A stretch of DNA of 64,000 nt from Microbacterium nanhaiense (lineage in GTDB: Bacteria > Actinomycetota > Actinomycetes > Actinomycetales > Microbacteriaceae). The notes under the pieces are model-generated. The model worked only from the letters and a program-made list of their open reading frames with translations, was not told the origin of the DNA and did no database searches. A program made the position numbers and the translations under genes. The stretch is from assembly GCF_014646015.1 (NCBI RefSeq), contig NZ_BMMQ01000011.1, forward strand, positions 1 through 64,000, written 5' to 3'. Below are positions 1 to 8,753 of this stretch, piece after piece; positions within the stretch are counted from its first letter, which is position 1, and each line of letters begins with the position of its first letter.

Positions 1-575
1 AGCGTCACCGGTTCGTGGCGTCCCGGCCGAACCAGCTCTGGCTGACCGACATCACGGAACACAAAACGAGCGAAGGTCGGCTCTATCTTTGCGCGATCAA
101 CGACGCGTTCAGCGGCCGGATCGTGGGCTACTCGATCGACCCGAGAATGAAGGCATCTCTCGCGGTCCGCGCCGTCCGTAACGCTGTCAGGATGCGCGGG
201 AACGTGAATGGTTGCGTCGTCCATTCGGATAGAGGATCGCAATTTCGAAGCAGGAAACTGCGCCGCGAACTCGCCGTCCATAATCTCGTCGGATCGATGG
301 GGCGGGTTGCGTCCTGCGGCGACAACGCGGCAATGGAATCGTTCTTCAGCCTGCTGCAGAAGAACGTCCTGAACCGGCACTCCTGGGCCACCCGCGAGGA
401 GCTGCGCATCGCGATCGTGACCTGGATCGAGCGGACCTATCACCGCAGGCGTCGCCAGGTCCGTCTGGGCCGTTTGACGCCGATCGAGTTCGAGACCATC
501 ATGAACAACGACCTGACCCTCGCGGCCTAACCAGAACTGTCACCAGTTCCTACATCAGACCCCCATGGAGCCCGC
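1..575 (+). mobile_element. 3' part of an IS3-family insertion sequence, cut by the window edge
   Basis: The first half kilobase encodes the end of an IS3-type orfB transposase (see the next entry), and the element must begin before base 1. The exact right end is not certain. The non-coding tail after the stop codon (about 531-575, containing CTGTCACCAGTTCC) is where the right inverted repeat should lie, but its left partner is outside the window, so the boundary is a guess. It borders a polysaccharide operon whose base composition differs from the rest of the window, consistent with a mobile-element-rich island edge. Confidence 0.6.
3..530 (+). CDS. IS3-family transposase OrfB, C-terminal part (5' end outside window)
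   Basis: Integrase-core (rve/DDE) transposase that catalyses strand transfer of an IS3-family element. The reading frame is open to the window edge (residues RHRF precede the first in-frame GTG at 15), so this is a 5'-truncated view, not a complete protein. The catalytic triad is visible: Asp in LTDITEH, Asp in HSDRGSQF about 60 residues later, and Glu in DNAAMESFFSLLQ. The typical C-terminal YHRRRRQVRLGRLTPIEFE segment is present. No frameshift is seen in the visible part, so the copy may be functional. Family assignment is secure; intactness of the whole element cannot be judged. Confidence 0.88.
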   Translation, partial: RHRFVASRPNQLWLTDITEHKTSEGRLYLCAINDAFSGRIVGYSIDPRMKASLAVRAVRNAVRMRGNVNGCVVHSDRGSQFRSRKLRRELAVHNLVGSMGRVASCGDNAAMESFFSLLQKNVLNRHSWATREELRIAIVTWIERTYHRRRRQVRLGRLTPIEFETIMNNDLTLAA

Positions 576-658
576 GCTACCCTGTGCCTTCGCAAGCATA
601 AATGCACCAAGCCTCATACCACGTGGATGTAATCTAGCCGGCGAGGAAAGGGGATCAA

Positions 659-2119
659 TCATTTGCGCTTAAAGGCTTTCGCAAAAAGTGGACGAATGGC
701 GGACCTATTCTCATCTCCCGCCAGGAACCAAACCGTCACCGCGTAGCCTGTCAATGCAACAATTCCGGTGGGCACCGCGAACGTTAGCAAGGACCACTCA
801 GATTGCGCCCAGGGCGTTAGTTGCAATAGAAGTACCGCCGCCACCCATGGCGCAACGGCGACAATCACTTTAGCAAGTTGAAGAAGGTACCGTCCTACTT
901 CGAGCTGAATTACCTTGCGGAGCACCCAAAGTCGCACAGGCCACACGAACACGCGTGCCCACCGCGAAATTACGACTCCCGCGATACCCATCGGTAACAG
1001 CGCGAAAAGAAGCGCGACTCCAGCCGCGTTTTGCATTGCCGAAACCCAGAAAGCGGCTTTCGCGCGGCCACGCGCGAGCAAAGCCGCCCGATCGAAGTAC
1101 ATCACAGCGGAGAGCCCCCATCCCGCAGCAAGGCCCCACAGAATCGGAATGGCCGGTTCCCAACCATCTCCAAAGGCAACCGGAATTATCTGATGCGCGT
1201 AGGCTGCAACGAATCCAAAGATTGGCATCCCAACTGCGCCCGCAACAAATGTCATTTGGCGGAAGATCCGATTGAATCTTGGAAGGTCGTCCTGAACACG
1301 TGACAACGTGGTGAGCGACATCCTTGCAATAACAGTTGTGACCAACTCCGAAAGGATCGTACCGAGTCGCTGAGCAATGAAATAGTAGCCCAGCGTCACA
1401 GGGTCGAAAAACACGCCGATGACTATCTTATCAATGTTGGTCTGAACGGCGTCTAGTAACTCTGTTCCCATGATACTGAGTCCAAGAGGCGCCATTTCTC
1501 GGAGCGCAGCCGTCGAGTAGGCAAACTGCGGGCGCCACTCAGATGCCGCCCAAAGAGCTACGCACGCGACTATCGCTGTCGCTACGTTCTGCACTACAAG
1601 CGCCCAGACCCCGCCCCCGAGGAATGCTACGGGTAACGACACAGCGGCGCCCGCAACCGCAGCTACCACTTGCCGAATCGAAAGAGCCTTAAAACCGAAG
1701 TCTCGTTCTAGGAGAGCTGCTGGTGTTTGTGAGATTGCAGATATCGGCAGCACCGCGCCCATGACACGCAGAACAGGAACAAGTTCATCGTTACCAAGCA
1801 GGCTTGCAATGAGCGGCGCCGTGAAGAAGAGCGCGACATACAGCACCACCGCCAATAGAAGTGACGTCCAAAAGGCGGTAGACGCATCATGCTTCCCTAG
1901 CGTTTTGCGCTGCACGAGTGCTTTCGAGAAGCCTGCGTCGACCAACACTTGAAGAACGGCCACCACAGACATGGCTAGCGCGATAATGCCAAATCCGGCT
2001 GGACCGACCAACCGGGTAAGTACCGCCATGACCACGAGTTGAAGAAGACGTGATCCCCAACGCTCAAGCACTACCCAGCCGATTGAACTTGCGACCTTAT
2101 TGCCCAGCTCGCCAGACAT
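659..2119 (-). CDS. Wzx/WzxC-type polysaccharide flippase (oligosaccharide exporter)
   Basis: A 486-residue polytopic membrane protein of the polysaccharide-export (MOP/MATE-like) superfamily, expected to flip undecaprenyl-linked repeat units across the membrane. The N-terminal segment (GWVVLERWGSRLLQLVVMAV, then GPAGFGIIALAMSVVAVLQV) is characteristic of WzxC/lipopolysaccharide flippases, and hydrophobic stretches repeat along the whole length, consistent with 12-14 helices. The ATG follows the stop of the upstream transferase gene by one base, with AAGGG inside that gene's end as ribosome site, so the genes are translationally coupled. It is the last gene of the minus-strand operon 7172 to 659. 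Substrate cannot be deduced. Confidence 0.85.
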   Translation of the reverse strand: MSGELGNKVASSIGWVVLERWGSRLLQLVVMAVLTRLVGPAGFGIIALAMSVVAVLQVLVDAGFSKALVQRKTLGKHDASTAFWTSLLLAVVLYVALFFTAPLIASLLGNDELVPVLRVMGAVLPISAISQTPAALLERDFGFKALSIRQVVAAVAGAAVSLPVAFLGGGVWALVVQNVATAIVACVALWAASEWRPQFAYSTAALREMAPLGLSIMGTELLDAVQTNIDKIVIGVFFDPVTLGYYFIAQRLGTILSELVTTVIARMSLTTLSRVQDDLPRFNRIFRQMTFVAGAVGMPIFGFVAAYAHQIIPVAFGDGWEPAIPILWGLAAGWGLSAVMYFDRAALLARGRAKAAFWVSAMQNAAGVALLFALLPMGIAGVVISRWARVFVWPVRLWVLRKVIQLEVGRYLLQLAKVIVAVAPWVAAVLLLQLTPWAQSEWSLLTFAVPTGIVALTGYAVTVWFLAGDENRSAIRPLFAKAFKRK

Positions 2120-2120
2120 C

Positions 2121-2996
2121 TCAGTTAGCCCTTACGAACATCTGGCGAGCCCGACGAAGCGCCCGCGTAAACAACGACGCGAGACTCTGCCCCAAGGCTA
2201 CAGGTCCGATGCAACGCCAAATAGTGGCGGCCTTTTTCTTACTAGATGGAATCCCGAACTCGTCGGCTAGCAGGCGATCCCACGGCTTCGCCACACCTCG
2301 AAGCTCCTTGCCGGAGTGATTTTCGCCCGTGTCCACATGATAAACAGCGCCCCTAAATGGCAGCTCACGGAGCTCGACGCCCCGTTCCCGAAACCAAGCG
2401 GCGGCGTTACGGTGGGCGCCGAGGACGGCCGGCAGCGTTTCGCCGTACGCCGAAAGAACTTCCTCCTGGCTGGAACTAATAGAAACGCCTTGTGGCACCG
2501 CATAGGCATCATAAGGGAGAATATGAGAAGTGCCGCAGGTTCCATTGAACCCGTCTTGCTTTCTGTACCCATTTCGCGCTTGCGAATAGACCCATCCTCG
2601 ACGAATTACCCATCCGGAGGAACCTGGGTTGTCGTGCACGAAACTAACAATAGACCGATGAACAAAATCGTCGGCATCAAAGATCATTACCCAGTCCGGG
2701 TTCTTCTCCTGAGCTGCAATAAGGCCGAGACCGATCTTACTGCCCTTATCCCGAACGAATCCCGACCTATCCGCATGCGGCCCATGAACAGGAGCCGGAG
2801 GGTCAAAATCGACATTCACGTACGTAACTTTGTCGCCCATGGAAAAATCAGGCTCTCGGTTTCCGACTACGTATACGTGATAGTCGCTCGAAGTCTGAAG
2901 TGCAATCGATTCCAAGGTCTGACGCAGGAGAAATTCGTTGTACGAATAGTCCGTCGCGTTACGCGGATGACGCATACTTGTTACGAAAACTAACAT
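2121..2996 (-). CDS. glycosyltransferase-A-like protein of the surface polysaccharide operon
   Basis: A 291-residue soluble protein resembling GT-A-fold transferases. It opens with a short beta strand (LVFVTSMRHP), has LRQTLESIALQTSSDYHVYVVGN as in GT2-like nucleotide-binding halves, and an IFDADDFVH motif around residue 108 that supplies the DxD-type metal/nucleotide site. A later HVDTGENHSG segment may belong to the acceptor side. It resembles the putative rhamnosyltransferase group, but I assign no sugar. The start overlaps the stop of the preceding pyruvyl-transferase gene as TGATG, and the flippase follows after one base, so it is in the middle of an operon. GT class fairly sure; donor and acceptor unknown. 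Confidence 0.7.
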   Translation of the reverse strand: MLVFVTSMRHPRNATDYSYNEFLLRQTLESIALQTSSDYHVYVVGNREPDFSMGDKVTYVNVDFDPPAPVHGPHADRSGFVRDKGSKIGLGLIAAQEKNPDWVMIFDADDFVHRSIVSFVHDNPGSSGWVIRRGWVYSQARNGYRKQDGFNGTCGTSHILPYDAYAVPQGVSISSSQEEVLSAYGETLPAVLGAHRNAAAWFRERGVELRELPFRGAVYHVDTGENHSGKELRGVAKPWDRLLADEFGIPSSKKKAATIWRCIGPVALGQSLASLFTRALRRARQMFVRAN

Positions 2997-4066
2997 CAGC
3001 GCTCCAGAACCTCGATCGTCGCGGCTCGCGCGTCATCTAGACCGACCACGTATGTCGCTGTTTCAAACCGCCCGGTGTAATCATCGAATACGCCGCCAAG
3101 CTTCTTGTAGTTATTATCTAAGAGAACATTAGGAATTCCTAGCAGTGAGGCGAGCACATGTGCATGGAGCCGATCGACGACAATAATCTCGCGTCCCACG
3201 TACAGGCGGACTGCGTCTTTCACATTTCGTCTGTTAAGAACGCCCAGAACTCTCAACATTAGATTCGCGGGGACAACGGGAATCGGGGCGCCAGTCTTTC
3301 GACGCAACCGCTTAATCTGCCAGTCAAACCAGGCGATACGTCGCGCGAACTTCCACTGGGGTGAGAATCCGGCGACCCTGGCCCAGTCGGTTTTCTCGAT
3401 CGCAATGCCATCGAGCCAAGTCTCTGGGATACCCTGGAGACCGGATGCTGACTCATGGTCAGCCCTTGCGATGGCCAGTGCCGGAGCTCGCGTTGGCGTT
3501 TCGCCCTCCGGAACAATAGGTGTATAACCGAGCGCCATGTCAGGGCAAAAGATCGTTTTCACGCCTGGCAACTGCGTCGCCGCGCGCTCCATGGAAAGCG
3601 AGTCTCTGATGAGGGTTACAAAGTTCTTGTGATTTGCCAGGCGCGCGTTTGCTAGTGCTGCTCTCGATTCATCTGCGAAGAAGATGGACTGCGACAACTG
3701 CACGATCTTGTACTCCGGGAGTTCCTGCACGACTCGTTCACGGAGTCTCTGATGTCCTTCCCAGAGATCCCCAAAATTGCCGCCGCCGTGCAGTAGTACC
3801 ACGCCCCCGTCCACGGGAAGCCGGCGTCGCACATCACGAGAATCATATCCCCGAATATCGGTGGCATACTTGATGCGCACTCCCAATAACTTCAGGTAAG
3901 CAAGCTCACCTTCCCAGATCAGCGAGTCTCCGATGTTCCGCTGATTGGGAGCATCGATGATCACGACTTCTCGGGCGCCGTCGAGCACGCCCTCGAGAAT
4001 GGAAAGAGTCTGGTTACGAATATCACTCAGCGCTCGCTGGTCATTCGTACTCATCATTTTATGCAT
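2996..4066 (-). CDS. polysaccharide pyruvyl transferase family protein (EpsI/EpsO-like)
   Basis: About 356 residues. The motif DAPNQRNIGDSLIWEGELAY near residue 40 and VVLLHGGGNFGDLW near residue 90 are signatures of the polysaccharide pyruvyl-transferase family, which transfers pyruvate ketals from phosphoenolpyruvate to sugars of exopolysaccharides. The C-terminal RLHAHVLASLLGIPNVLLDNNYKK is the usual conserved His-containing block. The start is ambiguous: ATG at 4066 overlaps the preceding gene by eight bases, while ATGs at 4057 and 4054 have a better-spaced AGGG. It sits next to a second gene of the same superfamily (4059-4886), so the glycan may carry two pyruvylations, or the pair may act together. 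Function by family only. Confidence 0.78.
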   Translation of the reverse strand: MHKMMSTNDQRALSDIRNQTLSILEGVLDGAREVVIIDAPNQRNIGDSLIWEGELAYLKLLGVRIKYATDIRGYDSRDVRRRLPVDGGVVLLHGGGNFGDLWEGHQRLRERVVQELPEYKIVQLSQSIFFADESRAALANARLANHKNFVTLIRDSLSMERAATQLPGVKTIFCPDMALGYTPIVPEGETPTRAPALAIARADHESASGLQGIPETWLDGIAIEKTDWARVAGFSPQWKFARRIAWFDWQIKRLRRKTGAPIPVVPANLMLRVLGVLNRRNVKDAVRLYVGREIIVVDRLHAHVLASLLGIPNVLLDNNYKKLGGVFDDYTGRFETATYVVGLDDARAATIEVLER

Positions 4067-4886
4067 CCCTATCCATTAACGTGGAACCATTCGAATCGCG
4101 GACAAATAGGTTGTATGGCAGAGCCTCCACGAGGGCCGATTCGTCGTAGCTCAAAGGGTCGCTACCTCCCGCCCGAACTGCAGCTTCCACTGTTTCCGCC
4201 GGTTGCTGAGGATCGCGGCCTGACCCGAGGTAATAATCCTCATACTTGAACGGGTGTTCATGAACAGACTTGATAAGGCGTGCCGGAACACCAAGCGCAT
4301 CGGCGAAAACCATCGCGTGAAGCGATGACCCTACAACAAGTTCGCTACGGGAGATCTCCGCGACTATCTTCTCAGGGGTTTGGAGTGGTGAGACCAAGTC
4401 GGGATGGCCACGGTAGATATTCATATCATTAAAGTTCGGAATCAATGCGACTGATCGACTCTTCTCTGACACAATCGCACTTCTAAGGCTAGGTACATGC
4501 TTGATCAGCAGCCCGGGGTCGCCGAACACCTTCGGCACGTCGACGCCGTTATTCTCGAGCACGGCTGCGGTCCGTGGACCACGCACCGCATGAACCACGA
4601 CACCTTTCATATCAACCAGCTCCATAGGGCGCTTCGCGTTGATTCCCGTTCCCCATACGTGGTCGCCCGGCCTCACGAAGTGCATGACTGAACCGACTGA
4701 AAACAACCGGGCGTTGTCCGTACCGCCCGTCTCGCGGTCGATTCCTCGCTCCCGCAGGAGTGAGTCCACAACTAGTGGGCCGATCTCGTCACCGAAGTTC
4801 GGAACGGCCCGCTTTCGAATACGACGAATCACGGGCAGATTCAGCAACGGTGGCCGGTACTGCCAAGAGTAAAGGTCAATCGGCAT
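4059..4886 (-). CDS. polysaccharide pyruvyl transferase family protein (second copy)
   Basis: I start this gene at the ATG at 4886 (residues MPIDLYSWQYRPP), because AAGGAG lies eight bases upstream. The frame is open further up to 4985, but that would overlap the preceding gene and lacks a ribosome site. The 275-residue protein has PNFGDEIGPLVVDSLL (the NxGD-type motif of the family) near the N terminus, VWGTGINAKRP in the middle, and VVGSSLHAMVFADALGVPARLI towards the C terminus. This layout matches ExoV/CsaB-like pyruvyl transferases. It shares only the fold-level motifs with its downstream neighbour, so the two are not a recent tandem duplication. Role in pyruvylating a surface glycan is inferred from family and context. 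Confidence 0.75.
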   Translation of the reverse strand: MPIDLYSWQYRPPLLNLPVIRRIRKRAVPNFGDEIGPLVVDSLLRERGIDRETGGTDNARLFSVGSVMHFVRPGDHVWGTGINAKRPMELVDMKGVVVHAVRGPRTAAVLENNGVDVPKVFGDPGLLIKHVPSLRSAIVSEKSRSVALIPNFNDMNIYRGHPDLVSPLQTPEKIVAEISRSELVVGSSLHAMVFADALGVPARLIKSVHEHPFKYEDYYLGSGRDPQQPAETVEAAVRAGGSDPLSYDESALVEALPYNLFVRDSNGSTLMDRDA

Positions 4887-4968
4887 CCCGCTTCTCCTTG
4901 TCGTCGCTGCCACGCGTCCCCTCAGCATAGACAGTGCCGTCTGGAGACTCAGTTGGAGCCCCTCGTGT

Positions 4969-6012
4969 TCACCCGAACACGGCAAGTTCGCGTGCGACGG
5001 CCTGCGCAGATGCCTCGATCGTCAGGTTCATCGCATTTCGCACGAGGTGGTCGGAGTACGTCCTCCGTAGCGCCTCGTCGCGGTGCAGGTCACGGAGTGC
5101 GTCCGCCCACGGTCGCTGGTCGGAGACGGGCAACACGAACTTGCGACGTAGCTCATCGTCAGTCACGAGCATTTTTGCGACGCCGAAAGCATCGCTGACG
5201 ACGATTGGAATACCACTCATCGCGGCCTCCAGAGCGCTTCGTCCAAATGCTTCTCGCGTCGAGGTTCCGACATATGCGAAGGCGTTCTCCCAGAGCTGAT
5301 CGGGTCCCGCCCATCCAGCGACCTCAATGTTACTGGGTGCGCTTATTCGGAGCTTATCTTCGAGCACCCCGCTTCCAAACATTTTGCCTTCAAATTCTTG
5401 ATCTCGGAGCGCCTGGAAGAATAGTTCCGGGTTCTTATCCTGGTTATACCTGGCGGCCCATACGGCCGTTGACCGCGTGCCCTCCCCATTCCAGCGCCTC
5501 GGAATCTTCGCAATACCAGCCGTGACGAGCTTCGTTTCTTTTCCGTGCCCCATGTCGTCTCGCAGCGTTTGCGTTGTGGCCCAGACTGCGTTGGCGCGGC
5601 TCAGCGCGGTTTGTTCCAGTGTTTTCCAGATGATCCGCTTGACGCGACTGGCTTCACCTTGGGCGGGCCATGGTAGTCCGCGGACGAAGGCGATCCAGTC
5701 TCTTCTTGTCAGCGCCAGCGCCATATCTGTTTGAGGGATCAAGCTCACGATCATGTCGGCTGCGTTCACTGCGGGGTGTCGAAGCAAAGCGCTGCGCAAT
5801 GCCCAAACACCCGAGGGACCGCTAGGTTCGGCAACGACTTCGTCTACCCACTTCGGGTCATTGCTCGGTCTCTGCCCTTTGGCTGACGCTGAAACCCCTA
5901 GCAGGAGCCTCCAGTCGTTTCCTTGAGAACGTCCGGCCTCTATAAGTTCTCGGGCGGATCGATAGACTCCGCTCCTCGCGGTCAAGGGCATCGCGACGAA
6001 GACCACCTTCAC
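4969..6012 (-). CDS. GT4-family glycosyltransferase
   Basis: A 347-residue retaining glycosyltransferase of the group 1 (GT4, GT-B fold) type. The C-terminal Rossmann half is recognisable: STAVWAARYNQDKNPELFFQAL (sugar-nucleotide loop), IEVAGWAGPDQL, and the conserved block TSTREAFGRSALEAAMSGIPIVVSDA, containing an EAFGRSALE version of the E-x7-E motif. The start is GTG at 6012 and overlaps the stop of the upstream GT4 gene as GTGA, indicating coupling. An 82-base gap with few features separates it from the next gene. It probably adds one sugar to the lipid-linked repeat unit made by this operon. Donor unknown. Confidence 0.82.
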   Translation of the reverse strand: MKVVFVAMPLTARSGVYRSARELIEAGRSQGNDWRLLLGVSASAKGQRPSNDPKWVDEVVAEPSGPSGVWALRSALLRHPAVNAADMIVSLIPQTDMALALTRRDWIAFVRGLPWPAQGEASRVKRIIWKTLEQTALSRANAVWATTQTLRDDMGHGKETKLVTAGIAKIPRRWNGEGTRSTAVWAARYNQDKNPELFFQALRDQEFEGKMFGSGVLEDKLRISAPSNIEVAGWAGPDQLWENAFAYVGTSTREAFGRSALEAAMSGIPIVVSDAFGVAKMLVTDDELRRKFVLPVSDQRPWADALRDLHRDEALRRTYSDHLVRNAMNLTIEASAQAVARELAVFG

Positions 6013-7172
6013 GACGCGTTCCCAGCCGCTCGACGGAACGCCTGCTCGTGGGCGAGCAGGATATCTTCCTCGCTTGGAATACTCGGATCGGCTACAACAG
6101 CATCTCGAATACGCTTTCGGAGGCTTTCGCTACCAACCACTCGCTGAAGGCTCGAAGAGAGGGCATCTACGTCGCGAGGCTTCACGACGATGCCGTTCCG
6201 TTCGTGGTCGACCCACTCCAGGGGTCCGCCTTCTCCCGCTACCACCGCTACTTTTCCGCGAGCAAGGTACTGAAGCACGTTCTGGCCAAGCGGCTCTGGT
6301 CGTATCGAATACTGTACGCAGATGTCGAGTGAGTCAACGGCCGCCTGCACATCGTGTTCGAAACCGGTGAAGTGCACGTTCTTCAGTTCAAGATTCTCGA
6401 CGAGTAGACGAAGATCGCGCTCATAGTCGGAGTGCCCGAACGCCGCGTCGCCGATGAGTACGAGTTCTGCTTGCTGGTCAAGCGCTGCTCGAGCGTACGC
6501 TTCGATCAGCAAATTCTGGCCCTTCCATGGGTCAAGCCTCGCTACCATGCCGATGCGCAAGCGCCTCTCGGTTTCCTCGGGCGCTTTATTCACGCGTTGG
6601 ACACCATACGGACTAGGGGCGACCTCTATAAACTGATCGCTGCGAAGTCGGGAACTCACGACCTCCGCTGTGGACTCAGAGTTTGCGATAAACCCGTGCG
6701 CTCGTCGCATCACGATCGTCGTGAAGGCGAGATGGCCAAGTTTCCCGATCGCATCGGGCTCCATCCTGTCGCGGAGGTGGACAATTAACCGCTTTTTGGT
6801 CCCGAGCGTTGAAAGCGCCGCGTATAGCGACGCGCGCGTCGAGTTGGCGTGTACGACATCGGCGGCACGGAAAGACTTGGTTCGTCGTACGTCGAGCGCT
6901 TGGCGAAGGACGCCCCATGCGAACGAAAACATCCCCACCAGCCCCGCGGCTGAAGCCCCCGGCGCCTGTGGTGCTCCAACTTGCTCAAGCAACTCGAGAT
7001 GAGGGGCGGAGTCCTCGAACACGCCAGCCTCTCCGACGGGCATCACCAGCGACGCATCCCAGCGTCGATACTTGCTCGAGAGTAGTCGCGCAAGGGCGAG
7101 CTCCGCTCCTCCACGCTCACCCGTATGAGCCAGGTGAACTACAGACAGCGTCGAAGGTTCTATGGATGTCAC
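6009..7172 (-). CDS. GT4-family glycosyltransferase, first gene of the minus-strand polysaccharide operon
   Basis: 387 residues with the complete GT-B organisation. The N-terminal half has HLAHTGERGGAELALARLL (the glycine-rich acceptor-side motif of GT4 enzymes). The C-terminal half has RIGMVARLDPWKGQNLLIEA, LVLIGDAAFGH and RPEPLGQNVLQYLARGKVAVVAG (nucleotide-sugar site). The start is GTG at 7172, with only a weak GGGTGG ribosome site. It leads a set of six genes on the minus strand (7172 to 659) with overlaps or very short gaps, so one transcript is likely. The divergently transcribed GT4 gene at 7349 shares its upstream region. Sugar specificity cannot be deduced. Confidence 0.83.
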   Translation of the reverse strand: MTSIEPSTLSVVHLAHTGERGGAELALARLLSSKYRRWDASLVMPVGEAGVFEDSAPHLELLEQVGAPQAPGASAAGLVGMFSFAWGVLRQALDVRRTKSFRAADVVHANSTRASLYAALSTLGTKKRLIVHLRDRMEPDAIGKLGHLAFTTIVMRRAHGFIANSESTAEVVSSRLRSDQFIEVAPSPYGVQRVNKAPEETERRLRIGMVARLDPWKGQNLLIEAYARAALDQQAELVLIGDAAFGHSDYERDLRLLVENLELKNVHFTGFEHDVQAAVDSLDICVQYSIRPEPLGQNVLQYLARGKVAVVAGEGGPLEWVDHERNGIVVKPRDVDALSSSLQRVVGSESLRKRIRDAVVADPSIPSEEDILLAHEQAFRRAAGNAS

Positions 7173-7348
7173 GGGGCCACCCTATGCAGAAATCCTTACA
7201 AGGAACAGCACCGTGGCTCCATGGCGGCGCGCGGCCAATGGGCGCGCCTCCTTGCCGGGACCGTCGCGGAGGGTTCGCACCGGCGGCTCTTCGATACGCT
7301 AGGACTGCCAGCAGGTGCGGTCAAGCACCATCTTTTCCAAGGAAGACT
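7173..7348. promoter_or_regulatory. divergent intergenic region between two glycosyltransferase genes
   Basis: This 176-base stretch separates the start codons of the minus-strand operon (7172) and the plus-strand transferase (7349), so promoters for both should lie here. It ends with the AAGGAAGA ribosome site of the plus-strand gene. No convincing -35/-10 pair, long palindrome or riboswitch was recognised. Confidence 0.4.
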
Positions 7349-8383
7349 ATGCCCGAATCTGTCCCAATTACCGTGATGCAGTCGTTGGCCGCACCATCGC
7401 AGAACAAGCCGACTTCCAATCCGTACACACGCTTGCTTGTCGAATCCATGCCGGCAGAGCGGGTCCACACGAAGTACTTTCGCTGGTCTGGGTTTCTCTT
7501 CGATCAATTTGACGTGCTCCACGTGCATTGGCCGGAGGTACTCGTACGGCACCCGCGCAAGATCGTGCACTTTGCCAAGTGCGTCGCATTACGCATTTTC
7601 CTAGCGCGCATCCGGCTGCAGAAGAAGGCTATCGTCCGCACAGTGCACAATGTCGAGCCTCACGAACCGGGCTCGAGGATCGAATCGAGGGTTCTCGCGG
7701 CTCTAGATCGTCAAACGGATGTGCGTATCGTACTCAATGAGGCGACGCCGAATCCGTTAGGCACCCCGACTGTCCTCGTTCCACACGGACACTACAGGGA
7801 CTGGTATGACGAGCCGTCGAGCGACCGCATCGTCTCCGGCAACCTCCTTACCTTCGGTTTCATCCGAGCATACAAAGGGGTCGACGATCTACTCTCAGCC
7901 TTTCGTGAGACAATGGACCAGAGCCTAACACTGACAATCGCGGGACGAGCCGATAGTCATCAAACCTCTAATTTCATTGAAGAACAGGCAGCACTAGATT
8001 CCCGAATCTCGCTTGATCTCCGCTTCATCCCTGACAACGAACTGGCCTCACACATCGCCCGGGCCGAAGTCGTGATACTCCCATACCGAGAAGTTCACAA
8101 CTCTGGTGCTGCGTTACTCGCGCTATCGATGAATAGACCAGTGCTGATGCGGCGTTCTGATTCCACTTTGCTTCTTCAGGCGGAGTTCGGCGCGGAGTGG
8201 GTAATCTTGTTCGACGGAATTCTCACCCACGAAGTAATCGAACGTACAGTGTCAGCGATCCGAGCGACTCCTCGTTCACCTCGCGCTGATATGTCTTCTC
8301 GGGAGTGGCCCTTGCTCGCGGATAAGACCATCCAAGCTTATGAGATAGCTCACAAGCGGCATTCAAAACGGAACATTCACTGA
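7349..8383 (+). CDS. GT4-like glycosyltransferase
   Basis: 344 residues, starting at the ATG at 7349, which is preceded by AAGGAAGA at proper spacing; the long open frame upstream (from 6809) is antisense to the neighbouring gene and is not coding. The protein has FDVLHVHWPEVLV near residue 55, VRTVHNVEPHEP at about 95, and a C-terminal half with TFGFIRAYKGVDDLLSAF, DNELASHIARAEVVILPYR and NSGAALLALSMNRPVLM, as in GT-B enzymes that use a nucleotide-sugar donor. The HVHWPE block is typical of GT4 proteins of capsule loci. Downstream lies IS debris, so a following gene may have been lost. Confidence 0.78.
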   Translation: MPESVPITVMQSLAAPSQNKPTSNPYTRLLVESMPAERVHTKYFRWSGFLFDQFDVLHVHWPEVLVRHPRKIVHFAKCVALRIFLARIRLQKKAIVRTVHNVEPHEPGSRIESRVLAALDRQTDVRIVLNEATPNPLGTPTVLVPHGHYRDWYDEPSSDRIVSGNLLTFGFIRAYKGVDDLLSAFRETMDQSLTLTIAGRADSHQTSNFIEEQAALDSRISLDLRFIPDNELASHIARAEVVILPYREVHNSGAALLALSMNRPVLMRRSDSTLLLQAEFGAEWVILFDGILTHEVIERTVSAIRATPRSPRADMSSREWPLLADKTIQAYEIAHKRHSKRNIH

Positions 8384-8522
8384 ACAAAAAGCTCGGTGTA
8401 TGTGCGGAACACGGGTCCAGTTGCGGACCGCCACCGGGAAACGCAGTCCGATTTTCTACAGATGAGCATTTCAAAGTCGGTTCGTACGGGCGCATCGCAA
8501 TTGTGGGTATGGCTGGGGTTTT
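8384..8522 (+). other. short gene remnant or spacer before the decayed ISL3 element
   Basis: No complete gene is present. One plus-strand frame between about 8388 and 8528 reads through without a stop and gives a plausible protein-like end (FKVGSYGRIAIVGMAGVLSG). It could be the truncated start of a polysaccharide gene interrupted by the older insertion sequence, but it is too short to identify. The left boundary of the old element should lie close to 8510 (GGCTGGGGTTTT), but no target duplication was found to confirm it. Confidence 0.3.
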
Positions 8523-8753
8523 AAGCGGCCTGCCCACGTAGCGAATATGCGACGCAGTTCGTTAGGTTGCGGAAGCCGAGTGCGGCGCCGCGGAGGTGCT
8601 CGGGTCGATCATTGATCGCCTCGGCGGATCGCTGGCCGGTGCGGGGCGATCGATGAACACGAGGATGTTCGCGGTTCAAGCGTTCAGCAAGCGGCCGAGG
8701 CGGAGCCGTTTCGCGAGCGCGCACGGCACTCCGGTGGGAGATCCTCGATAACG
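8523..8753 (-). pseudogene. C-terminal fragment of a decayed ISL3-family transposase, split by a younger ISL3 element
   Basis: Read on the minus strand, two frames together give the end of an ISL3 transposase. The segment TGVPCALAKRLRLGRLLNA, then a stop and TANILVFIDRP, then after a frame change SAEAINDRPEHLRGAALGF and RNLTNCVAYSL. These match the well-known ISL3 ending (LGRTLK...DVLAYFDRP...TEAINGRLEHLRGSALGFRNLTNYIARSL). The N-terminal and central parts of the same gene lie on the far side of the inserted element (10212-11247). At least one stop and one frameshift occur here, so it is non-functional. Confidence 0.85.
8746..8753. repeat. left copy of the 8-bp target-site duplication of the ISL3 element
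   Basis: CGATAACG immediately precedes the left terminal repeat (GGCTCTT...) of the inserted element and recurs exactly after its right end at 10212-10219. An 8-bp duplication is the expected size for ISL3-family insertion. Confidence 0.93.

Noticed and set aside
6809..7348. N-terminal extension of the GT4 gene at 7349
   Set aside because: The extension is antisense to the minus-strand GT4 gene; a good ribosome site precedes the ATG at 7349.
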